Origin: JADGRF01 sp035274465 | GTDB lineage: Bacteria > Myxococcota_A > Polyangia > Polyangiales > JAFGIB01 | Length of the DNA stretch: 64,000 bases | NCBI GenBank assembly: GCA_035274465.1 | Contig: DATEOF010000398.1 | Coordinates: 53,515 to 117,514, forward strand | Direction of reading: 5' to 3' | Shown: piece after piece, positions 57,406 through 64,000 of the stretch | Numbering within the stretch: position 1 is the first letter of the stretch | Layout of the letters: the number at the start of each line of letters is the position of its first letter | Translations under genes and position numbers: made by a program | Notes under the pieces: model-generated | What the model was told of the DNA's origin: nothing | The model's database searches: none | The model's input: the letters and a program-made list of their open reading frames with translations, nothing else

Positions 57406-58932
57406 ATGTGGAGACACCTCGCATTCACCGCCTGCCTTTACCTCCTGACGAGCGCGTGCCAGGAAGAGCGCGCGGAAACGGCGCCTGAGCCCGTGTACGC
57501 CGGAGATCTCGAGCACGTGCTGCAGTCGCGCTGCGAGCGCTGCCACGGTGAAGAAGACGCCGGCGCGGGCTATCGCGTGGACAGCTACGCGAGCACGCTC
57601 GGCTGCCCGAGCAGCGATCCGGAACGGCGCGCGGTCGATCCAGGCCCGGACGGTGGGCCGGCGATCCTCGAGGTACTGGAGCGTCCGGATCACGCGGACC
57701 TGCTCGAATCCGACGAGCGCGTGCGCCTGAGCGACTGGGTCAAGCTCGAGGTGGCGCTGCGTTACAGCGCGGTGCACACGCTGCAAATCAGCAACTCGCG
57801 CTCCTCCGACTGGCACGGCAAGCTCGCCGCGGTCGATCACTTCGCGCCGCTCCGAGATGCAGAAAACGCCGGCGTCTGCGGGCGCTGTCACCGAGGCGCG
57901 CCCGTGACACCCGAGGGAGTGAATGCGTCCGCACCCGGCGCGCCTGCATGCACGCAATGCCACACCCAGCCCGAAGGCGTGCTCGCCTGCGGAACCTGCC
58001 ACGGCGACGGCGCCGCACGCGCCTATCCGCCGCGCGACGTGTGCCTGTTCGGGTCGAGTCCGCCCGACGCCCATCGCGCACACGTCGAGAGCACGCGGCT
58101 CCGCTCGCAGCCGCTTGCGTGCACGACTTGCCATCCCGCCACCGAGCAGCTGGGCGACACGCACGCCAATGGCGAGATCGACGTCGTGTTGGCCGATGGC
58201 ACGTACGATCCGCAGACCGGCAAGTGCAGCGTGGGCTGCCACAACCAGGGCGGCGCGCGCCCCGAGCCGACCTTTCACGAAGCGGGTCCGCTCGGCTGCA
58301 ACGACTGCCACGGCTCGCCGCCCAAGCAACACTACGCCGGCCCGTGCAACGATTGCCACGCCGGTGTCAATGCCAGCGGCACGGAGCTCATCAATACCGC
58401 GCTGCACATGAACGGCCGCGTCGACGTGGGAGACGGCGGCGGAGAGTGCGGCGCGTGTCACGGCAAGGGCAGCGATCCCATGCCGCAAACATCCTCACAT
58501 CAACTGCACCGCGCCACACAACTCACGCGCGAGGTGACATGTACCGAGTGTCACGTCGTGCCGCAGACCGTGGACAGCCCCGGCCACCTCGACCATGGCG
58601 AGAGCACGCCCGCCGACGTGGTCTTCGGAGCCCGCGCCACCGCGCGCGCCCAGCCCGCGAACATCGAGGCGCACACGTGTCGCGCGATCGCCTGTCACGG
58701 CGCAGGCCTGCCCGAAGGCATCGAGCGCGCGCTCGTATGGGACGCACCTGCCGCTGGTGGCTGCGGCGGCTGCCACGGCGTGCCGCCGACGGTGGATCAT
58801 CCACGCGACAAAGGCTGCGCGTCCCTCACCTGTCACGGCGAAGAGGTCACGCTGGGCGGAGATCCGCCGGCGATCACTCCTGCGGGACGCAATGCGCACA
58901 TCGACGGGGCGATCAACTCACTCGGGCTGTGA
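57406..58932 (+). CDS. Multiheme cytochrome c lipoprotein with CxxCH and wider motifs
   Basis: 508 aa. Signal with lipobox LLTSAC. Ten CxxCH motifs (CERCH, CGRCH, CTQCH, CGTCH, CTTCH, CNDCH twice, CGACH, CTECH, CGGCH) and three wider ones: CSVGCH (three between), CRAIACH and CASLTCH (four between). Wider motifs are typical of the Geobacter-type CxxxxCH/CxxCH proteins (for example OmcX-like), which occur in outer-membrane conduits. Starts at ATG 57406; a GTG at 57397 would add three residues. Nine bases after the 27-heme gene, so in the same operon. Ends in a terminator-like repeat. Confidence 0.88.
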   Translation: MWRHLAFTACLYLLTSACQEERAETAPEPVYAGDLEHVLQSRCERCHGEEDAGAGYRVDSYASTLGCPSSDPERRAVDPGPDGGPAILEVLERPDHADLLESDERVRLSDWVKLEVALRYSAVHTLQISNSRSSDWHGKLAAVDHFAPLRDAENAGVCGRCHRGAPVTPEGVNASAPGAPACTQCHTQPEGVLACGTCHGDGAARAYPPRDVCLFGSSPPDAHRAHVESTRLRSQPLACTTCHPATEQLGDTHANGEIDVVLADGTYDPQTGKCSVGCHNQGGARPEPTFHEAGPLGCNDCHGSPPKQHYAGPCNDCHAGVNASGTELINTALHMNGRVDVGDGGGECGACHGKGSDPMPQTSSHQLHRATQLTREVTCTECHVVPQTVDSPGHLDHGESTPADVVFGARATARAQPANIEAHTCRAIACHGAGLPEGIERALVWDAPAAGGCGGCHGVPPTVDHPRDKGCASLTCHGEEVTLGGDPPAITPAGRNAHIDGAINSLGL

Positions 58933-58934
58933 CT

Positions 58935-59049
58935 GGGCTTCGGATTGTTGGTTGAGTGCGATGAGCGCGGCGGAAGAGAACTAGCAACTGGGAACAGGAA
59001 CGCGGACACGGAACGGAAACCGCATCTGCCGCGAAGGAGTCCGAAGCCC
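58935..59049. terminator. Inverted repeat between convergent cytochrome genes
   Basis: Arms GGGCTTCGGA (58935-58944) and TCCGAAGCCC (59040-59049) pair perfectly. The spacer contains GGGAACAGGAACGCGGAC and GAACGGAAACC, the same GGAAC-type words found in the repeats at 5.4 and 22.2 kb. Both flanking genes read into it, so a bidirectional terminator is likely. Confidence 0.55.
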
Positions 59050-59053
59050 CTAT

Positions 59054-59323
59054 TCAAGTCTTCGCCGACTCGTCCGGCGGCTTGGGCGTATGCGTGTCGG
59101 GGCGGCTGCCGAAGCCGCGGAAGATGCCCGAGTAGCGTAGGTCGGCGAGGACGACCAGCGCGTACAGCGCGAAGGACAGTGTGCCCAGGCCTTGGCCGAC
59201 GCTCATCGCCACAACCAGCGCGATCGGGCGTGGATCGAGCACGCCCCACACCATCAGCGCCAGTGCCAGCAGCGCGGACACCGCCGAGATGCGCAACACC
59301 CGCATCGCCAGACTAATCCTCAT
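59054..59323 (-). CDS. Small membrane protein downstream of the NapC-type cytochrome
   Basis: 89 aa with two hydrophobic helices (ISAVSALLALALMVWGVL and LGTLSFALYALVVLADL) and a polar C-terminal tail. The ATG overlaps the cytochrome stop (ATGA, 59320-59323), so the two are translated together. It could be a small subunit that stabilises the tetraheme protein. No family recognised. Confidence 0.72.
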   Translation of the reverse strand: MRISLAMRVLRISAVSALLALALMVWGVLDPRPIALVVAMSVGQGLGTLSFALYALVVLADLRYSGIFRGFGSRPDTHTPKPPDESAKT

Positions 59324-60003
59324 GGGTGCGCCTGCTTGGCGTGCTTCTTGGGCTTGCTGAAGGGGTGCGCGGGCCCGTGACAGCCGGCACTCACACAGCT
59401 GACCTCGCCGTTGCGCAAGCGCGGGAGGTTGCTGCTGTGATCGCTGATGGACAGCCAGCCGCGTACCTCGGTCGAGTGGCAACGCGTGCAGTTGGAGTTG
59501 GGGAACGGCTTGTAGAGCTCGATCGTGTCCAGCGCCAATTGCACGGGCTGGTCATGCCAGTGCGTGTAGTAGTGGTACGTGTGCACCATGCCGCCGATCT
59601 TAGTCATGGCGGTGCTGAATGCCCCGTAGTCCTTGTGGCACTCGTAGCAATTGTCTCTGCCGAATGCTTCGTTGCGCGCATGCATCGAAGACAGCGACTT
59701 GCTGAGTGGGTTCTCCGCGTCGGCGCGGTAGGGCCCCATCACGTGACACGAGCCGCAGAACGGCCGGTGCTTGGTGTACTCGAACCCGGCCAGGTTGCCG
59801 GTCGCGGCCGAACCGATCGGCAGCACCCCGATCCCGAGCAGCAACAGGAACTTCACCGTGCCGTTGAGGGCCGGCTTGCGCGCCAAAAACCAGACCAGGA
59901 TGAGCGCGGCCAACACGGCGCACACGATCGACAACCAAACCAGCGCCGGATACGCCCCGATCACGGGGACGGCTTCCACGGGCGCTAGATGGGCCTGGTC
60001 CAA
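59320..60003 (-). CDS. NapC/NirT-type tetraheme cytochrome, inner-membrane quinol oxidase
   Basis: 227 aa. Two N-terminal hydrophobic helices (ALVWLSIVCAVLAALILVWFL and GTVKFLLLLGIGVLPIG), then a periplasmic domain with four heme motifs: CGSCH, CYECH, CTRCH and a wide CVSAGCH (four between). The order matches the NapC/NirT/CymA family, which takes electrons from menaquinol and hands them to periplasmic multiheme proteins. Within this cluster it is the natural entry point for the 27-heme protein. It is on the opposite strand, after a shared terminator. Confidence 0.9.
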   Translation of the reverse strand: MDQAHLAPVEAVPVIGAYPALVWLSIVCAVLAALILVWFLARKPALNGTVKFLLLLGIGVLPIGSAATGNLAGFEYTKHRPFCGSCHVMGPYRADAENPLSKSLSSMHARNEAFGRDNCYECHKDYGAFSTAMTKIGGMVHTYHYYTHWHDQPVQLALDTIELYKPFPNSNCTRCHSTEVRGWLSISDHSSNLPRLRNGEVSCVSAGCHGPAHPFSKPKKHAKQAHP

Positions 60004-60063
60004 GGTGGCCCAATCCTCGCGCGAATCCTCGCGAAATCAAACAATTCTTTGCAAAGACAAGCT

Positions 60064-60629
60064 TCAAAACGTGTACGGCAGCGACTCGCGAGCGAAGTCG
60101 AGCTGGATCGTGCCGTGCTCGCGGCCCTCGCGCTGATAGCGATCGCGTAGCGGCGCCACGCTGACCACTTCTTCGGCGATGAACGGCACGTCGCAATCGG
60201 CCAGCGGCTCCTCGGGCTCGAGCCAGATGCGTACGCTGCCGGCCGAGCTCGACGCGTGGCAGGCGCGCATCGGCGCGTACTCACAGCCGCCGCGAGCGAA
60301 CTCCGCCCGCAGCGACAGGGTTCGCTCGCCGACCAGGTACACGGGGTACGTCGTGTCAGCGTCGGGCGGCTGCGCGCACGGTTGAACCAGCGGCTGTGCG
60401 TCGCAGATCTCGATCGTAGACAGCCAGTCCCCGGCCGCAGTGCACGTGCAGTGATTGCAGCCGTCGGCGCACACCATCCCTCCCCGATGGGAAAGGGATA
60501 CTTGCCGAGCTGACAACCGTCACACACGACGCCGTCGTTGCACTCTCCGGCATCGTTACAGAACGCGGGGTGACAATCCCAACCAGGGCGCTGACACAAA
60601 CAGCTGTCACATCGCTCCGAATCGTACAT
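60064..60629 (-). pseudogene. Frameshifted Cys-rich protein
   Basis: Two reading frames make one protein-like product. From an ATG at 60627-60629 the first frame reads a Cys-rich segment (SERCDSCLCQRPGWDC, GVVCDGCQLGKYPFPIGEGW). The homologous continuation (VCADGCNHCTCTAAGDWL and on to DFARESLPYTF) is in the next frame. One missing G in the TGGTG near 60475 would join them as GEGW-VCADGC. The pattern is that of disulfide-rich domains with a terminal beta domain. There is no signal peptide, and the 5' end runs into the opposite-strand hydrolase remnant, so it looks truncated as well. A sequencing error cannot be excluded. Confidence 0.6.
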
Positions 60630-61196
60630 CCATGCGCCGATCTTGAGTGTCCGAAGCTCGCCACCGGTGGGCTCATGTTCATGGGTGTCAGGAGCCAGCT
60701 CTGGGTCGGCACGAAGTCGGAGACACAGAAGGGCCCGATCATGTTCTACTGGCACGGCACTGGTGGTGCCGGCGAGATGGCGTACCTGCGCTCGAGCTAC
60801 GTGGCCGCAACCCTGCCGAACTCGGGCGGGCAAGGCGGCTATCCGCAGAACATGGTCCTCGAAGATCCGACGCACGTGCCCGCGGCGATGACGATGCACG
60901 GCGCGCGCGGCGTCGACGTGGTCGTGATCGACTTCGGCGACTCGAGCCCGCGCGAGGACATCGACATCGCGCAGAAGGGCGGCTTCGCGGTCGACTGCGA
61001 TCACGGCGGTCCGCACGTCGGCGCGCCGCCGAGCCTCAAGGCCGCCGGCTGGGACTTCTTGAAGAAGCATCCCTTCGGCTTCGGAACTTCACCGTATGCG
61101 GGCGGCCTGCCGTCGACGTATCCGAGCTACTGCAAGATCGTCACGAAGGACACGCCGATGCCGATGTCGATGACCGGCACGGGGATGAAGAAGTAG
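60570..61196 (+). pseudogene. Internally deleted, 5'-truncated exported alpha/beta hydrolase
   Basis: 208 aa in frame, no signal peptide. IMFYWHGTGGAG is the oxyanion-loop strand of a PHB-depolymerase/feruloyl-esterase-like hydrolase. A few residues later comes MAYLRSSYVAATLPNSGGQG, which in complete members directly follows the GxSxGG nucleophile elbow some 100 residues downstream. The C-terminal GGFAVDCDHGG, AAGWDFLKKHPFG and PSYCKIV match the end of the family. So the nucleophile region seems to be deleted in frame, and the product is probably inactive. The 5' end overlaps the antisense Cys-rich fragment. Confidence 0.6.
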
Positions 61197-61197
61197 C

Positions 61198-61413
61198 TCA
61201 GCGCCGCGCTTCGCTGCTGGTGGGCTCCTCGCCGCTGATGGCGGCGACGGACGGTGGCAACGTGGGGCGATCGTCGGCGGGCGGTTGATACGCGAGCGGT
61301 CTAGGAGTCGTGTTGCGCCGTCGAGCTTCGCGCCAGGCTTGAACGGCGTCGATCGGCTCTTCGAGCGTCGGGTTGTCGTCGATTTCGAGTTCGTCGTCGG
61401 GCATGAGGGTCAT
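61198..61413 (-). CDS. Small acidic hypothetical protein
   Basis: 71 aa (ATG 61411-61413). An acidic start (LMPDDELEIDDNPTLEEPI) is followed by a basic helix (AWREARRR) and a Pro-rich tail. Probably unstructured; no domain recognised. It stops one base after the hydrolase remnant stop. About 145 bases upstream to the thioesterase gene contain nothing recognised. Confidence 0.5.
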   Translation of the reverse strand: MTLMPDDELEIDDNPTLEEPIDAVQAWREARRRNTTPRPLAYQPPADDRPTLPPSVAAISGEEPTSSEARR

Positions 61414-61557
61414 GATTGTGACCAACCTGCGCGAATTTTGCGAATATCCGCGTTCTAGGTCAGCGTTCTAATCTCACACCCGTACGCCCATGTGTCAGCA
61501 CGCCGCAGCTCTACATGCGTAAGATCTTCCGGCGTTCAATGTAGTCGCCTGTGCTAG

Positions 61558-62349
61558 TCAGCGGCACAACGCGAGCTGGCGACTCTGCACGAGCAACTGA
61601 CCGTCGTGCGACCAGATCTCGGCGTCTTCTTCGACCAGGCCGTCGCGCGCGAGCGCGCTGTGCGTGTGCAAGAGCACGTGCTCGCCGGCCTGAAAACCGT
61701 CGTAGGGGATCTGCCGACGAAAAAACACGCTGGCTTCGATCGTCGGCAGGCCACCCTTGAGCCCATTCTCGGCGCGGAACATCGCCGCCGGCGGCCACGA
61801 ATCCCAGAACGCGGCGAGCGCCAGCATGTCGATCGGACGGCCATCGGGAAAGCGCAGGTAGCCGCCGGTCTCCGCGCGTGCATTCGAGCGAGGTGCACCG
61901 CCGATCGCGATCCGTGAGTCGAAGCGCGAGTTCATCGGGATGGCCCGGGCCATCGGCACCGCTTCCTCGACCGAGCGCGCGGCAGGCGGCGTGCAGTCCT
62001 GAAACGTCGGGCCCGCGAACGCCGGGCTGAAACACACACTTGCGCTCACGCATTCGCGACCGCCCTGCAGCAGCGAGACCCCGAGGATCGTCAGCGTTCC
62101 TCCCTCGCGAACGGGTTGTACGCGCAGCTCGAACTCGCCCTCCTTCGGTGCGGAGAGGTAGCGCAGCTGCATCGAGCGCGGCGCACGGTCCGAGGTCGCG
62201 AGCGCCGACATCGCCCCACGCAGCACGATCGCGGCGAGATACCCGCCGTTGGGACCCTGTACTATCCAGTAGTCCCGAGTAACTTCCCCGCCGAAACTCC
62301 CGTTGCCACGCGCTTGCAGTGCAGTCGCTCGATCGAAGACAAACGTCAT
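61558..62349 (-). CDS. TesB-like acyl-CoA thioesterase (double hotdog)
   Basis: 263 aa, two hotdog domains as in TesB/4HBT_3 proteins. The first half has IVQGPNGGYLAAIVLRGAMSAL (active-site helix) and SMQLRYLSAPKEGEFELRVQ, the second has FWDSWPPAAMF and DGFQAGEHVLLHTHSALARDGLVEEDAEIWSHDGQLLVQSRQ. It hydrolyses acyl-CoA to free acid. I chose ATG 62347-62349, where homology starts; longer starts would overlap the divergent gene. 46 bases from the divergent LPMO-like start. Confidence 0.85.
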   Translation of the reverse strand: MTFVFDRATALQARGNGSFGGEVTRDYWIVQGPNGGYLAAIVLRGAMSALATSDRAPRSMQLRYLSAPKEGEFELRVQPVREGGTLTILGVSLLQGGRECVSASVCFSPAFAGPTFQDCTPPAARSVEEAVPMARAIPMNSRFDSRIAIGGAPRSNARAETGGYLRFPDGRPIDMLALAAFWDSWPPAAMFRAENGLKGGLPTIEASVFFRRQIPYDGFQAGEHVLLHTHSALARDGLVEEDAEIWSHDGQLLVQSRQLALCR

Positions 62350-62395
62350 TCCACGCTTTGAGCATGGCCGGGACGACGGCGTCAAGGAGCTGATC

Positions 62396-63151
62396 ATGAC
62401 AGTGTTAGGGCGTTCGCTGTTCTGGACCGTCGCGCTGTGCCTGCCCGCGTCCACCTCGCACGCGCACATCAAGCTGCTGAAACCAGCCGCCTGGGTCACG
62501 ACCGACGCGACCGGTAATCCACAAAAGACCGGGCCGTGTGGCACCGCCGATGCAGGCTCGGCCGCGACGAACACCGTCACGACCTTCACCGCGGGCGAGG
62601 AGATCACCGTCGAGTGGACCGAGACGGTCGATCACCCCGGGCACTTTCGCATCGCGCTCGCGAAAAATCGCGGCGATCTCAAGGATCCAGACCTCAAGCC
62701 CGCTGCCGGCACGTGCGACTACCCCGCGGGCTCGGTGCCTACCGAACCGCACGACAACGTGCTCCTCGACAACCTCTACCCGACGACGGCATACGGCGGG
62801 ACCAAGTCGTACTCGCAGACGGTCAAGCTTCCGGACGAGCCATGCGAGAAGTGCACGCTGCAGCTCATTCAGTGGATGACCAAGCACCCGCCCGCTTGCA
62901 TCTACTACCAGTGTGCGGACATTCGCATCGTCAAAAAGGGCGGCGAAGCGGCCGGCAGCACTGCAGCAGCTGGGAGCGGCGGTAAGGGTGGCGCGGCGGC
63001 GCCGGAAAGCGAGGATTCCGGCGGCGGCTGCACGCTGACTGCGCCACGCGCGTTACACGCGACGTCGTTGCTCGCGCTGTGTTCGGCGCTGGCGTTGTTC
63101 GTACGGCGCCGCGCGCGGACTCGTCGGGCGACGCCGCTGCCGCCGAAGTGA
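62396..63151 (+). CDS. SCE4755 family polysaccharide monooxygenase-like protein
   Basis: 251 aa. AAGGAG precedes the ATG. Signal peptide cleaved after SHA leaves an N-terminal His (His24 in HIKLLKPAAW), the first ligand of a copper histidine brace. Other family features are the Cys pattern GPCGTA, a second His in VDHPGHFRIAL, and ACIYYQCADI near the end of the domain. The C-terminus has Gly/Ser linkers, a hydrophobic helix and RRRARTRR, a MYXO-CTERM-like anchor. Predicted exported copper enzyme for polysaccharide oxidation; activity of this family is untested to my knowledge. Confidence 0.82.
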   Translation: MTVLGRSLFWTVALCLPASTSHAHIKLLKPAAWVTTDATGNPQKTGPCGTADAGSAATNTVTTFTAGEEITVEWTETVDHPGHFRIALAKNRGDLKDPDLKPAAGTCDYPAGSVPTEPHDNVLLDNLYPTTAYGGTKSYSQTVKLPDEPCEKCTLQLIQWMTKHPPACIYYQCADIRIVKKGGEAAGSTAAAGSGGKGGAAAPESEDSGGGCTLTAPRALHATSLLALCSALALFVRRRARTRRATPLPPK

Positions 63152-63153
63152 GG

Positions 63154-64000
63154 TCACAGCGCGCGGAGGGCCTCGTCGAACGCCTTGCGCAACGTCTCGT
63201 GGTCTTGCAGACCTTCGAGACGCTGTTCGCCGATCCACACCGTGGGTAGGCCGCGCGCACGAGTGGCCTGGAATGCAGCTGCGTCGGCACGGATGCGCGC
63301 GTCAGTCGCGGGGTCGCGGACGCAGGCGCGGAAGCGTTCGAGCGGGAGGCCGTGCGCAGCCGCGATGCGCTCGCAGCCTTCGGGGGTGAGCGTGTCGGGG
63401 GCGGCTGCGAAGAGCGCCTCGGCGATCTCGTCCGGCTTGCCGAGCGCCTCGCCGCAGCAAGCTGCGCGCGCGGCGTGCTGTGCGTGGCGATGCATGCGCA
63501 GGGGGACGTGCTTGCGCACCACGCGCACGCGATCGCGGTGCTCGTCGAGCAGCGGTGCGAGCAGCGCGTGGTTTTCACGGCAGTAGGGGCACTCGAAGTC
63601 GACGAAGTCGACCACTGTGACCTGCCCCGCGGGCGCGCCGCGCAGCTCGCGAGAGACGACTTCGGGCAACACCGGGTCGCGCACGCCGCCGAGCACGAGC
63701 GGCACGCCGGTCGAGAGCACGAGCAAGGCGCTGGCAGCGGCGAGAGACGGAAAATGCAAAGGCGGTTCGTAGCCGCTGCGCACGCGCACGATGGCCAGCA
63801 GCGCGAGCACGACGCTCGCCACGTCGACCACGATGCAGTACGGACAGAGCATGCCCAGCCACAGCTGCGCGCAGATCAACGTCACGCCGACCAGCCCGCC
63901 TGCAGCTGCCAGCAGCAGGTGCAAGAGGCGCGCCCGGCGGCCCGGGATCAGCCCGCTGACGGCCATCGCGAAGCTGCCGAGCACACCGATCGCCGGCAGC
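63154..64000 (-). CDS. VKOR-DsbA fusion protein (partial, 5' end outside the window)
   Basis: Truncated by the right edge; at least 282 aa visible. Upstream part: membrane helices with the VKOR active-site CPYC in GMLCPYCIVVDVAS and a second helix (LLALLAIV). Downstream part: periplasmic thioredoxin-like domain with VDFVDFECPYCREN and the cis-Pro region GLPTVWIGEQRLEG. VKOR reoxidises the DsbA-like partner and passes electrons to quinone, forming disulfides in secreted proteins. Such a system would serve the many Cys-rich lipoproteins in this window. Stops 2 bases after the LPMO-like stop. Confidence 0.88.
   Translation of the reverse strand, partial: LPAIGVLGSFAMAVSGLIPGRRARLLHLLLAAAGGLVGVTLICAQLWLGMLCPYCIVVDVASVVLALLAIVRVRSGYEPPLHFPSLAAASALLVLSTGVPLVLGGVRDPVLPEVVSRELRGAPAGQVTVVDFVDFECPYCRENHALLAPLLDEHRDRVRVVRKHVPLRMHRHAQHAARAACCGEALGKPDEIAEALFAAAPDTLTPEGCERIAAAHGLPLERFRACVRDPATDARIRADAAAFQATRARGLPTVWIGEQRLEGLQDHETLRKAFDEALRAL

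Noticed and set aside
59985..61070. Minus-strand 361-codon frame as one intact gene
   Set aside because: Only the middle (about 60480-60629) is protein-like; the rest is antisense to the hydrolase remnant or off-frame after the frameshift.
1..64000. tRNA or rRNA genes, phage or transposase genes
   Set aside because: No cloverleaf-type segments, rRNA-like stretches, DDE transposase or integrase motifs were recognised in the reading frames inspected.

Overview
The window is GC-rich (roughly two thirds G+C), densely coded DNA that looks like a myxobacterial chromosome (phylum Myxococcota, most likely Polyangiales-type). The evidence is two giant Ser/Thr kinase-ATPase-TPR proteins, many lipoproteins with Gly/Ala/Asp-rich linkers behind the lipobox, MYXO-CTERM-like tails, and a protein of the Sorangium-named SCE4755 family. 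GTG starts are common and neighbouring genes often overlap by four bases (ATGA or GTGA). I saw no rRNA, tRNA, CRISPR array, insertion sequence or phage gene.

Layout. 1-11 kb: a 5'-truncated acyl-CoA ligase remnant, a CaiB/BaiF-type CoA transferase/racemase, a kinase-ATPase, and a coupled minus-strand operon of an acyl-CoA ligase and a heterodimeric ABC exporter. 11-23 kb: a SnoaL-FAD oxidase fusion, a hybrid histidine kinase, a TlpA-like protein, a porin / PstS-like protein / lipoprotein group, HAD and PEP-mutase-like enzymes, GNAT and a sterol-desaturase-like membrane enzyme. 24-32 kb: TerB-like protein, an ECF sigma factor next to a haloalkane dehalogenase, a propeller lipoprotein with one heme motif, and a four-gene lipoprotein/heme-protein operon (DUF2271). 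32-38 kb: an MNIO (DUF692) enzyme, its DUF2063 partner and a Cys-rich heme lipoprotein, then a TPR protein and an orphan MbnP-like lipoprotein. 38-49 kb: MFS transporter, SDR remnant, membrane hydrolase, second kinase-ATPase, a sigma factor, an AcpA/phospholipase-C-like phosphoesterase and a WD40 membrane protein.

48.8-60.0 kb is the most striking block: a multiheme cytochrome cluster whose layout suggests a full electron route from the quinone pool to the cell surface. It encodes a NapC-type tetraheme protein with a small membrane partner, a membrane-anchored 27-heme protein, 13-heme lipoproteins, an outer-membrane beta-barrel, an octaheme lipoprotein and an OmcA/MtrC-type decaheme lipoprotein. 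The last two are divergently transcribed and both carry collagen-like stalks. I count 75 heme-binding motifs in six proteins.

60-64 kb: two decayed genes facing head to head, a small acidic protein, a TesB-like thioesterase, an LPMO-like SCE4755 protein and a VKOR-DsbA fusion that runs off the right edge.

Three convergent gene junctions (5.4, 22.2 and 59.0 kb) hold long imperfect inverted repeats rich in GGAAC-type words, probably bidirectional terminators. A perfect 21-base palindrome at 28637-28657 is a good operator candidate. All functions are inferred from motifs and family knowledge; nothing was searched.
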